Origin: an uncultured Lachnospiraceae bacterium
GTDB taxonomy: Bacteria > Bacillota > Clostridia > Lachnospirales > Lachnospiraceae
Reading direction: 5' to 3'
DNA length: 52,937 bases
Assembly (NCBI GenBank): GCA_949743325.1
Contig: CATJTQ010000068.1
Location: 1-52,937, forward strand
Shown here: piece by piece, positions 27,009-34,981 of the stretch
Numbering within the stretch: position 1 is the first letter of the stretch
How the letters are laid out: every line of letters starts with the position of its first letter
Notes under the pieces: generated by a model
The model's input: the letters and a program-made list of their open reading frames with translations, nothing else
What the model was told of the DNA's origin: nothing
Databases searched by the model: none
Position numbers and translations under genes: made by a program

Positions 27009-27266
27009 ATGAAATCATTTGTATACTTAATAACTGATGAGATAGGAATACATGCGCGGCCTGCAGGTGAACTTGTAAAGCTTGCCAAAGAATTCAAGTC
27101 AAAGATTACAGTTTCTGCTAATGGAAAAAAGGCTGAGGCAACAAAACTGATGGCTCTGATGGGGCTTGGAGTTAAATGCGGTATGCAGGTTCAGGTTGAT
27201 ATCGAAGGAGAAGACGATGAGGAAGCATTAGAAAAATTGCAGGATTTCTTTGAAAATAATTTATAA
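27009..27266 (+). CDS. HPr-family phosphocarrier protein lacking Ser46
   Basis: An 85-residue HPr-like protein. HPr passes phosphate from enzyme I to sugar-specific enzyme II proteins of the phosphotransferase system. The active histidine is His15 in GIHARPAG. Counting from there, the regulatory Ser46 of Firmicute HPr is replaced: the sequence reads AEATKLMALMGLGV, with Thr45 and Lys46. Phosphorylation at that site by HPr kinase, the carbon-catabolite signal, therefore looks impossible or altered. It stands alone between two terminators, with no enzyme I gene near. It may be a second, specialised HPr. Confidence 0.85.
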   Translation: MKSFVYLITDEIGIHARPAGELVKLAKEFKSKITVSANGKKAEATKLMALMGLGVKCGMQVQVDIEGEDDEEALEKLQDFFENNL

Positions 27267-27308
27267 TTCCATATTTTAAAAGATGTTTTTAAAATAATAC
27301 AAAATTTT

Positions 27309-27348
27309 ATAGGACATATTCCGTAATAGGAATGTGTCCTATTTTTTG
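27309..27348 (+). terminator. Terminator after the HPr gene
   Basis: A 14-bp stem (27309-27322 with 27329-27342, one G-T pair) with a 6-nt loop, followed by TTTTTTG. Confidence 0.88.
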
Positions 27349-27433
27349 AAAAATATGTTAAAAATAATATTTTAGTAGTGACTTATATGTATGTAAGTGT
27401 TATATTAGTATGAAAAAGCAAAGGAGAGAAGTA

Positions 27434-29227
27434 ATGTTTAAGTTATTAGGTAATATAAAAGGACGGGACAGACTTATGGCATTTTTGTGTCTGGCATTAG
27501 TTGCCGGGCAGGTTTTTTTTGACTTAAAAATGCCGGATTACACTAAAGAAATAACTCTTCTTATAAGTATGGAGAGTAATTTTATTCCAGATTATCTGAT
27601 GGCAGGACTAAAAATGCTTTTGTGCGCTCTTGTGAGTGCGGGCTTTACTGTTGTAGTAGGTTATCTTGCAGCAAGTATAGCAGCAGATTTTAGCTTTAAT
27701 GTCCGTGAACAGGTTTTTAGTAAAGTGTCGGCTTTTGGAAGCGGGGAAATTAAAAAGTTCTCAACAGCAAGTCTTATAACGAGGACAACGAACGATATTA
27801 CTCAGATTCAGATGGTAATTGCTATGGGACTGCAGATGATGATAAAGGCTCCTATAATGGCAGGTTGGGGAATTATTAAAATCGTCGGCAAGAGTTGGCA
27901 GCTGTCAGCGCTTACTGCATTTGCGGTTGTTGTACTTTTGCTGTCAATTTTAATACTAATGCTTATATTGCTTCCTAAATTTAAATTAGTTCAAACTCAG
28001 GTAGATGATGTCAACCGTGTTACAAGAGAAAATTTGTCAGGTCTTAGAGTTATTCACGCATTTAATGCAGAGAAATATCAGCAGAATAAGTTTGAGCAGG
28101 CTAATGACAATCTGACGAGGACTCAAATGTTTACAATGAGAGGGATGGCATTTCTGTTCCCTATTATGATATTTGTGCAGAGCGCTCTTTCGCTTGCGAT
28201 ATATTGGGTAGGTGCAAAACTTATAGATAATATTTCCGTTGATTTAAGCAGTTCTATGGAAGCAGCGATGCGTTCGGTAACAGAGCGTGCAGATTTATTA
28301 GGTGATGTAGTAGTTTTTAATTCATATGCCTTGTACATAATAATGTCATTTGTAATGCTGCTGGCAATTTTTATGATGTGGCCAAGAGCACAGGTTTCTG
28401 CTAACAGAATAAATGAGGTAATTGATGCGGATATTGCTGTAAATGAAGGAAATCTAAATGAAAGTGCTGCCAAGGAAATCGGAACTGTTGAATTTAAAAA
28501 TGTTTCATTCCGTTATCCAGACGCTTCAGATGATTGTTTAAAAAATATAAGCTTTAAGGTTGAGCGTGGAGAAACAATAGCTTTTATTGGAGCTACGGGT
28601 TCAGGAAAATCATCATTGATCGGACTTGTCGCAAGACTTTATGATGCAACAGGAGGAGAAGTGCTTGTCGATGGAGTTAATGTAAAAGACTATACATTTA
28701 AAGCTCTTTACAATAAACTGGGATATGTCACTCAGAAAGCGATTCTCTTTTCGGATACAATTAAAAATAATATTGCATTTGGAGAGAGTGCTTATGATAT
28801 TACTGAGCAGGATATAAGGGATGCTGTCGATATAGCTCAGGCGGCTGAGTTTGTGTCAAATGCAGAAGGAGAGCTTGACAGTAAAATATCACAGGGGGGA
28901 ACTAATGTATCAGGAGGGCAGAAGCAGAGATTATCTATTGCAAGGGCGATTGTCAGAAAACCGGAGATTTTAATATTTGATGATTCTTTCTCTGCTCTTG
29001 ATTATAAGACTGACAAGGCGCTTAGAAAGAGAATAGAGAAAGATTTAAAAGATACTACATGTATGATTGTAGCTCAAAGAATAGGTACAATAAGAAATGC
29101 GGATAAAATTGTTGTAATTGATAACGGCGAAGCAGTTGGAATCGGAACTCACCGCGAACTTATGGACAATTGTTCTGTATACAGAGAAATTGCACTGTCA
29201 CAGTTGTCTCAGTCAGAGTTAGGTTAG
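27434..29227 (+). CDS. ABC exporter half-transporter with degenerate catalytic site (BmrC-like)
   Basis: A 597-residue fused permease and ATPase. Six helices fill residues 10-320; the nucleotide-binding domain has Walker A GATGSGKSS, signature NVSGGQKQR and Walker B ILIFDDSFSALD. The usual catalytic glutamate is Asp, and the switch histidine is Gln (VAQRIGTI). Such a defective ATP site is normal for one half of heterodimeric multidrug exporters (BmrCD, TM287/288). ATG 27434, behind AAGGAG, is preferred over ATG 27410. The partner gene follows after 14 bp and encodes a protein of the same length. Confidence 0.9.
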   Translation: MFKLLGNIKGRDRLMAFLCLALVAGQVFFDLKMPDYTKEITLLISMESNFIPDYLMAGLKMLLCALVSAGFTVVVGYLAASIAADFSFNVREQVFSKVSAFGSGEIKKFSTASLITRTTNDITQIQMVIAMGLQMMIKAPIMAGWGIIKIVGKSWQLSALTAFAVVVLLLSILILMLILLPKFKLVQTQVDDVNRVTRENLSGLRVIHAFNAEKYQQNKFEQANDNLTRTQMFTMRGMAFLFPIMIFVQSALSLAIYWVGAKLIDNISVDLSSSMEAAMRSVTERADLLGDVVVFNSYALYIIMSFVMLLAIFMMWPRAQVSANRINEVIDADIAVNEGNLNESAAKEIGTVEFKNVSFRYPDASDDCLKNISFKVERGETIAFIGATGSGKSSLIGLVARLYDATGGEVLVDGVNVKDYTFKALYNKLGYVTQKAILFSDTIKNNIAFGESAYDITEQDIRDAVDIAQAAEFVSNAEGELDSKISQGGTNVSGGQKQRLSIARAIVRKPEILIFDDSFSALDYKTDKALRKRIEKDLKDTTCMIVAQRIGTIRNADKIVVIDNGEAVGIGTHRELMDNCSVYREIALSQLSQSELG

Positions 29228-29241
29228 GAGGTGTAACAATA

Positions 29242-31035
29242 ATGCATGGAATGAATCAAAAAATACATAGACCTAAAAATATGAAAAAGGCGCTTATGGA
29301 TATTGTCGGTTACAGTAAAAAGCAGGGAGGACTAATAGTCTTTGCATTGATTTTATCTGTTATTGGTACAGTTTTAACTATTGTAGGGCCGGATCAGATT
29401 AGTAAAATTACGGATTATATGTATAACGGGCTTAAAAGTGAAAATATAAACATGCAGGGCATTACTGAAGTTGCTTTATTTCTTCTTGTAATATATTTAG
29501 TAAGTTCAGTCTGTATGTTTTTGCAGCATTTTATTATGGCAACGGTTACGCAAATAATTTCAAAAAAAATGCGTGGGGAAATAGATGAGAAAATAAATAA
29601 ACTTCCATTTAAATATTTTTCAGAAAATACTTTTGGTGATGTATTGTCACGTGTAACAAATGATGTAGATTTAATAGGGCAGGCTATGTCTAACAGCTTT
29701 GCATCAATTGTTTCAGCTATAGCGCAGTTTTTTGGCTGTCTCATAATGATGTATTATACAAACTGGGTGATGGCAACTACGTCTGTAGTTACAACGTTGT
29801 TCGGATTGTTTTTAATGGTATTTATTATGGCGCGCTCACAAAGATACTTTATTGACCGTCAAAATAGTCTTGGTAAACTTAATGGTTATATTGAGGAAAT
29901 GTACAGCGGACATGATGTAATTAGAATATCTGGAGCAGAGCAAAATGTAAAAAAACGTTTTGACGAGTTAAATAAAAAAGTAAAAAACGCTAATTTTAAA
30001 TCTCAGTTTTTGTCAGGTCTGATGCAGCCATTAATGAATTTTGTAGGAAATTTAGGATATGTTGCGGTGTGTATAGCAGGCGCGCTTCTCACAATAAGCG
30101 GCAGCATTACATTTGGTGTTATCACAGCATTTTTGATATATGTCAGACTGTTTGAACAGCCGCTGAGACAGATATCGCAGGGAATGACACAGCTGCAGTC
30201 TGCAGCGGCAGCGGCCGAGAGAGTGTTTAGTTTCTTAGATGAGGATGAATTAATAGACGAATCGGATAAGAAAGAAAGAATAGAAAATGTAAAGGGTGAG
30301 GTTGAGTTTTCACACGTTAAGTTTGCCTATCCAAATAATCCAGAAAAAGAGATTATACATGACTTTTCAATAAAAATAAAACAGGGACAGAAGGTGGCGA
30401 TTGTAGGTCCTACTGGTGCAGGAAAGACCACGCTTGTAAATTTGTTAATGCGATTTTTTGAGACTTCCGGAGGAGATATATTTATTGACGGAGTCAATAC
30501 AAAAAATTTACCTAGAGATAATGTACATAGTCAGTTTGGTATGGTGTTGCAGGACACATGGCTTTTTGAGGGTACAGTGAAAGAAAATCTTATTCTTAAT
30601 AATGATGATGTTTCTGACGAGACAATGAAAAATGCGTGCAGAGCATGTGGAATTCATAATTTTATAAAAGCTCTGCCAAAAGGCTATGATACAGTTCTTG
30701 ATGATAATACGGCAATTTCTGCCGGACAGAAACAGCTGCTGACAATTGCTAGAGCGATGATACAAAACAGTCCGATGCTAATATTGGACGAGGCTACGTC
30801 GAGTGTCGATACAAGAACAGAGGTAATTACACAGAAGGCTATGGATGCGCTGATGGAGAACAGAACAAGTATTGTTATTGCACATCGTCTTTCAACAATT
30901 AAAAATGCAGATATAATAATTGTAATGAGAGATGGAGATATTGTGGAGCAAGGCAATCATGAAGAGCTTCTTGAGAAAAATGGATTTTATGCAGAATTGT
31001 ATAAGAGTCAGTTTGATGAGGCAGAGAGCGCATAA
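29242..31035 (+). CDS. ABC exporter half-transporter with canonical catalytic residues (BmrD-like)
   Basis: A 597-residue partner of the preceding gene product. Walker A is GPTGAGKTT, Walker B is LILDEATSSVD with the catalytic Glu, and the switch His is in VIAHRLSTI. Its signature motif reads AISAGQKQ in place of SGGQ. The two proteins therefore complement each other: the good catalytic residues here meet the good signature of the partner, giving one active and one degenerate ATP site. AGGAGGT (29226-29232) sets ATG 29242; an open frame reaching back to 29170 lies inside the previous gene. Substrates are probably lipophilic drugs or lipids. Confidence 0.92.
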   Translation: MHGMNQKIHRPKNMKKALMDIVGYSKKQGGLIVFALILSVIGTVLTIVGPDQISKITDYMYNGLKSENINMQGITEVALFLLVIYLVSSVCMFLQHFIMATVTQIISKKMRGEIDEKINKLPFKYFSENTFGDVLSRVTNDVDLIGQAMSNSFASIVSAIAQFFGCLIMMYYTNWVMATTSVVTTLFGLFLMVFIMARSQRYFIDRQNSLGKLNGYIEEMYSGHDVIRISGAEQNVKKRFDELNKKVKNANFKSQFLSGLMQPLMNFVGNLGYVAVCIAGALLTISGSITFGVITAFLIYVRLFEQPLRQISQGMTQLQSAAAAAERVFSFLDEDELIDESDKKERIENVKGEVEFSHVKFAYPNNPEKEIIHDFSIKIKQGQKVAIVGPTGAGKTTLVNLLMRFFETSGGDIFIDGVNTKNLPRDNVHSQFGMVLQDTWLFEGTVKENLILNNDDVSDETMKNACRACGIHNFIKALPKGYDTVLDDNTAISAGQKQLLTIARAMIQNSPMLILDEATSSVDTRTEVITQKAMDALMENRTSIVIAHRLSTIKNADIIIVMRDGDIVEQGNHEELLEKNGFYAELYKSQFDEAESA

Positions 31036-31056
31036 TATTATATATACTATAATAAG

Positions 31057-31092
31057 AAAGGGAACATTCAGTTTAGTGGTTGTTCCCCTTTT
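31057..31092 (+). terminator. Terminator after the ABC exporter pair
   Basis: AAAGGGAACA (31057-31066) pairs with TGTTCCC-CTTTT (31081-31092) with one bulged C and a T-rich 3' side. Confidence 0.7.
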
Positions 31093-31182
31093 GCGTCTTA
31101 TTAAATATGAACTAATTTGATTATCTTATGTAATAAGGTATTCAGAGTTATAAAATTATTTTTGTTATCAAATAGTTATAAG

Positions 31183-31210
31183 AATACCCCGCTTTTTTCT
31201 GCGGGGTATT
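31183..31210. terminator. Strong hairpin at the 3' end of the fapA-like gene
   Basis: A perfect 10-bp stem, AATACCCCGC/GCGGGGTATT (31183-31192 and 31201-31210), with an 8-nt loop, 18 bp past the stop of the minus-strand gene. It has no clean U-tract on the minus strand, so it may terminate weakly or only protect the mRNA end. Confidence 0.6.
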
Positions 31211-31227
31211 ATAGGCAATATTTTTTA

Positions 31228-32634
31228 TTATACTTTGGTTATGATTGCGTTGCCATCACGAACAAATTTTACGTTGCTTATCGTATCAGGAACAGAGTAA
31301 TGAACATTGTCTATTGTAAGCTGCACTCCGCGGAAAGTTCTGCCGTTAACTTCAACAATTGCTTTACCAGTTGTTCCCATTAATCTGTTCAGTTTGTTCT
31401 GTTCATTAAAGTATTGAGCTTTTTCTTTTTCTTTCATTACTAGAGCCTGCTTAAGTTTTGCAAATAAAAGCTGGTCTTTTAAATCTTTTTTCTTGCCTCT
31501 GTTTATAGCTGCTTGGAACATGGAGATATTTTTCTTTAATTTATTAATCTCCTCGTCAACATCTTCCAGTTTCTGTGTTACAGTAGCAAATCGGTTAGAA
31601 ATTTCGCTCGTAACACCTACAGAAATTTTAGTAGGAACTTCAGCCATATTTCCAAGTCCATGTGCTTCTATGCCAAGAACTGCCTGGGCACTGCCGCCGA
31701 TTATAAGCCCTTTGTTGCCTGAGACGGTTATTTTTCCCTCAGAACTTATATCACAGTTAAAGAAATAGTTAGCGTTGACATCGCCATGTGCTTTAATTTT
31801 AGCAGCTTCAAAAAAACGTCCGGAAACATTTCCGCCACACTCTATGTAACCTCGGTCACTGCACTGCATACCATTTTTTAAAACAACATCTCCGCCGCTT
31901 CGTATAATAACATTTCCAACGTGTCCGTCAATAACAACATTTCCTTTAGCGATAATAGAGAGCCCTGATCTCATTTTTCCCATTACATAAACATCACCGT
32001 CAAAACGCACATTTCCGACGGAAATATCTAAATCACCTGTAACAGTATACACGTTGCTTATCAAAAGTTTACCATCTGAACTTAGTTCGATACGACCGTT
32101 TATTACAGAAATATATTGAGATTTATCTTCAGAGACTGTAAATCCCTGCCCTCTTAGAGGAGGAAGGTCTTTGCCTGGTTTTGCTAAACGTATTTCCCCG
32201 TTTACAGTATATCCTGCTGCACCGCTGGTAGCTTTTATATATTCAGCGACAACCTGACCTGATGTAACCGATTCAAATAAATCCATGTTTTTGTAGTCAA
32301 CAGATCCATCTTCAAGTATTCTGGGTGTTGAAGATGCTTCAGTGCGAAAATTATAGACATAATAGCCATCTTTTCCGTTGACAGGCTCTCTTCCCAGAGC
32401 GACAACAACAGGATTGTTATAGATAGACATATCAATCATTCGCTGTAAAACTTCTTCATCTACGCCATATTTAACATTGTTGTGAGCAAGCATAATCTTG
32501 AGATCTTTTAATGTATATTCTTCGCCGAAAGAAGGTTTGCTCAATGTGAGCGTAGCGCTCATCTTGTCTTCAGAAATAAGTACAGTTGAATCACTGGTAT
32601 TAAGTTCATTGATTAGAGTGTCATAATTATCCAT
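31228..32634 (-). CDS. FapA-family (DUF342) polymer-like protein
   Basis: A 468-residue DUF342/FapA protein. The middle third is a right-handed beta-helix of short repeats (GDLDISVGNVRFDGDVYVMG, then IIAKGNVVIDGHVGNVIIRS). A coiled coil follows (about 345-405, rich in Lys/Glu/Leu), then a C-terminal small beta domain. The N-terminal part matches the FapA N-domain (VDEEVLQRMID, then VVVALGREPVNGKDG). The family role is poorly known; relatives include polymer-forming and cell-envelope signalling proteins. It is divergent from a CheY-like gene, sharing a 176-bp intergenic region. Confidence 0.85.
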   Translation of the reverse strand: MDNYDTLINELNTSDSTVLISEDKMSATLTLSKPSFGEEYTLKDLKIMLAHNNVKYGVDEEVLQRMIDMSIYNNPVVVALGREPVNGKDGYYVYNFRTEASSTPRILEDGSVDYKNMDLFESVTSGQVVAEYIKATSGAAGYTVNGEIRLAKPGKDLPPLRGQGFTVSEDKSQYISVINGRIELSSDGKLLISNVYTVTGDLDISVGNVRFDGDVYVMGKMRSGLSIIAKGNVVIDGHVGNVIIRSGGDVVLKNGMQCSDRGYIECGGNVSGRFFEAAKIKAHGDVNANYFFNCDISSEGKITVSGNKGLIIGGSAQAVLGIEAHGLGNMAEVPTKISVGVTSEISNRFATVTQKLEDVDEEINKLKKNISMFQAAINRGKKKDLKDQLLFAKLKQALVMKEKEKAQYFNEQNKLNRLMGTTGKAIVEVNGRTFRGVQLTIDNVHYSVPDTISNVKFVRDGNAIITKV

Positions 32635-32677
32635 GATGCGCCACCTCTCAGAAAAATTTTATAGTTTAGTCTACTAT

Positions 32678-32707
32678 ATTGTATCGTAATTACAAATGGT
32701 ATGTCAA
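32678..32707 (-). promoter_or_regulatory. Sigma-A promoter of the fapA-like gene
   Basis: On the minus strand TTGACA (32702-32707) and TACAAT (32678-32683) are 18 nt apart and about 44 bp before the start codon, with a GAGAGGTGG-like ribosome-binding site in between. Confidence 0.7.
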
Positions 32708-32810
32708 GGAAAGTTTTTTAAAATTTTGTATAAGTTTTGCTTGTTTTTTTTAAAAAAATCAGTTAAACTAAGAGCAGCAGTTAAAAATAGTGTTAGAAAG
32801 GAGCTTTTTT

Positions 32811-33182
32811 ATGGATTCCAAAGATTTTAAGATTATGATTGTGGATGATTCGAAGCTGGCCAGAAAAAAGCTTAAAGATTGTTTGGCTCTCTTGGAATAT
32901 ACTAATGTGCTTGAGGCAGAAGACGGTGATGAAGCTGTCTCATTATTTAGAAAAGAGAAACCTAATCTGGTATTTATGGATATTGTTATGCCTAAGATGT
33001 TTGGCACGGATGCTGTTAAAGGAATAGTAGAAGCAGATGAGAATGCGATTATAGTAATGCTTTCGTCTGTAGGAACTAAAAAACATGTTCAGGATTCAAT
33101 TAAAGCGGGAGCCAGAGATTTTATTTTTAAGCCTTTTACGGCTTCGCATGTGTCCAAAATATTGGAGAGGTACAATCAGTGA
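32811..33182 (+). CDS. CheY-like single-domain response regulator
   Basis: A 123-residue receiver domain with no output domain. The acidic pocket is VDDS (Asp12, Asp13), the phospho-acceptor is Asp57 in FMDIVMP, and the conserved Ser/Thr and Lys lie in MLSSVG and FKPF. It would be phosphorylated by a histidine kinase and signal by binding a partner. AAAGGAG (32797-32803) supports ATG 32811 over the upstream GTG. The next gene, 42 bp on, encodes a CheX-like protein, a likely phosphatase or partner. No chemotaxis or flagellar genes are near. Confidence 0.9.
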   Translation: MDSKDFKIMIVDDSKLARKKLKDCLALLEYTNVLEAEDGDEAVSLFRKEKPNLVFMDIVMPKMFGTDAVKGIVEADENAIIVMLSSVGTKKHVQDSIKAGARDFIFKPFTASHVSKILERYNQ

Positions 33183-33224
33183 TAAAATTTTAATGAATAA
33201 TTATTATAGAAAGGATAGTGACGT

Positions 33225-34100
33225 ATGCTAACTCAGTTTTTTGGTAACTATTTGGTGGATAAAGATATTATAACACCTGAACAGTTACTTGAGGCATTAA
33301 GACATAAGCATGAAAATAATCAAACTATGGCGGCGATGGCACTTTCTTTGGGGTATATGACGGAGGAAGAGACAGAAGATGTACGCAATATGCAGGTTGT
33401 GCGTGATGTTGAATTTACTTCGATGGCATTACAGTTAAATTATCTCACGCCTGCTCAGGCAGCTGAATTGGAGGAAGCACAACATTTTGGTTATTTGGTT
33501 CTCGCCCGTTCAATAATTGAATTGGGATTTGTCTCCACAGAAAAAATGGCAAATGCGATTGCAGATTACGAGTTTGATTATGAGTTATCATTTTCAAATA
33601 CATTGAATTTTGATAAAGATAAGATTCAAGAAATGATACATAGATATTATAATTTTCCTGATGGTGAAGATTTAACGCCTGCCGAGCAATATGCTGTTAT
33701 GTTAATGCATAATATAATCAGATTTATCGGTGATGATTTTCGGCTGGCAGGCAAACTTGATGCAATTCCGGTTGTGCCTAATATGGAGGAAGATACCCAA
33801 CATATTACAGGGGATATAAAAGGATGTACCGCAATTATTGGATATAAAGATTTTATAAGCGAGTTTGCAAATAGATATTCAGGCGAGGAACTTGAAGAAG
33901 AATATATACCTATTGCTGTTCAGGATTTTCTTAATCAGCATAATGGACTTTTTGGAATGGAATTGTCAAAAGAGCATGATTTGGAGATTGAACTAACAGC
34001 TACAGATTTTAAAATGCTTGATGTTGATGAGTTTAAATATCGTTACATTTTGCCCGTTGAGTTTACATTCGGCACAATTTACTTTTGTTTTAGTCTTTAA
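33225..34100 (+). CDS. CheX-like domain protein
   Basis: A 291-residue acidic protein. The N-terminal 140 residues hold two helical segments resembling MshE/PilB N-terminal repeats (VDKDIITPEQLLEALRHK; LNYLTPAQAAELEEAQ). The C-terminal half resembles the CheX/CheC-like fold, with a family-style CTAIIGYKDFISEFANRYSG and AVQDFLNQHNGLFGMEL. In CheX the dephosphorylating residues are in an E-x-x-N motif; I cannot place that motif with certainty. Since it is coupled to a CheY gene, it probably binds or dephosphorylates that regulator. Assignment is by fold memory, so moderate confidence. Confidence 0.55.
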   Translation: MLTQFFGNYLVDKDIITPEQLLEALRHKHENNQTMAAMALSLGYMTEEETEDVRNMQVVRDVEFTSMALQLNYLTPAQAAELEEAQHFGYLVLARSIIELGFVSTEKMANAIADYEFDYELSFSNTLNFDKDKIQEMIHRYYNFPDGEDLTPAEQYAVMLMHNIIRFIGDDFRLAGKLDAIPVVPNMEEDTQHITGDIKGCTAIIGYKDFISEFANRYSGEELEEEYIPIAVQDFLNQHNGLFGMELSKEHDLEIELTATDFKMLDVDEFKYRYILPVEFTFGTIYFCFSL

Positions 34101-34130
34101 TAGTATTAGTAATTTAATATTTATAATTTT

Positions 34131-34177
34131 GAAGTCCTTATCAAACTTTTTAAGTATGATAAGGACTTCTGCTTTTT
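34131..34177 (+). terminator. Terminator after the CheX-like gene
   Basis: A perfect 13-bp stem, GAAGTCCTTATCA/TGATAAGGACTTC (34131-34143 and 34157-34169), followed by TGCTTTTTT. Confidence 0.9.
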
Positions 34178-34261
34178 TGTGAGCAATAGGACTGTCAACT
34201 TAATTTCTTTCCTAAGATATGTATATTAGCTACAATTTTGATACAATTTAAAGCTATAGTT

Positions 34262-34273
34262 TTGTGGTATAAT
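34262..34273 (+). promoter_or_regulatory. Extended -10 promoter of the two-component operon
   Basis: TGTGGTATAAT ends at 34273: TATAAT (34268-34273) with TG one base upstream. No good -35 is at the right distance, which is usual for extended -10 promoters. The regulator starts 46 bp downstream. Confidence 0.6.
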
Positions 34274-34318
34274 GTCTGTATGAAATATATACATACAATT
34301 TGAGGAAGGTGTGATAAA

Positions 34319-34975
34319 ATGACTAAAATTTTAGTAGCGGAAGATGAGGAAGCGATTGCAAATCTTATATATATGAATCTTGTTAAGACCGGTTATAAAG
34401 TAGAGATTGCTTATGATGGAAAATCAGCGGCTGATTTGATGTCAAATTATACTTTTGACTTATGTCTTTTTGATATTATGCTTCCTCTAATAGATGGGTA
34501 TGAACTTCTTGAGTATGCTAAATTATTGGATGTTCCTGTAATTTTCCTAACTGCAAAAGGTGAGACGCAAGACAAAGTTAAAGGCCTGCGTCTTGGAGCG
34601 GATGACTATGTTACAAAACCTTTCCAAATTATAGAATTGCTGGCTAGGGTTGAAAGTGTGCTTAGAAGATATCAGAAAGTAGAACAGGTAATTAAGAGCG
34701 GAAATATTGAATTGGATATCCGCTCAAGGATTGTGAAAAAAGATGGTACAGAGATAGATTTAACTTGTAAGGAATTTGATTTGCTTATGTTATTTATGCA
34801 GAATCAGAATATCGCTCTCTATCGTGAGACTATTTATGAGAGAGTGTGGGGAGGAGATTTGCTGGAAGGCTGCAGGACAGTAGATTTGCATGTTCAGAGA
34901 CTGAAGAAAAAACTTGCCATAGAGCAGAGAATTGAGACAATATATAAGGTGGGTTATAGATTCAAGGGGGTGTAG
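34319..34975 (+). CDS. OmpR/PhoB-family response regulator
   Basis: A 218-residue regulator. The receiver domain has AEDEE (residues 7-11), phospho-acceptor Asp52 in LFDIMLP and TKPF; the C-terminal winged helix ends with RTVDLHVQRLKKKL and YKVGYRFKG. It is cognate to the kinase that starts 6 bp later. The downstream VanY-type carboxypeptidase gene suggests control of cell-wall modification, as in VanR-like systems, but no van ligase genes are present. Confidence 0.93.
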   Translation: MTKILVAEDEEAIANLIYMNLVKTGYKVEIAYDGKSAADLMSNYTFDLCLFDIMLPLIDGYELLEYAKLLDVPVIFLTAKGETQDKVKGLRLGADDYVTKPFQIIELLARVESVLRRYQKVEQVIKSGNIELDIRSRIVKKDGTEIDLTCKEFDLLMLFMQNQNIALYRETIYERVWGGDLLEGCRTVDLHVQRLKKKLAIEQRIETIYKVGYRFKGV

Positions 34976-34981
34976 TGTGTA

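Noticed and set aside
27410-27433. Longer N-terminus for the first ABC exporter gene from ATG 27410
   Set aside because: The 24 nt contain the ribosome-binding site of ATG 27434, so they are more likely leader than coding.
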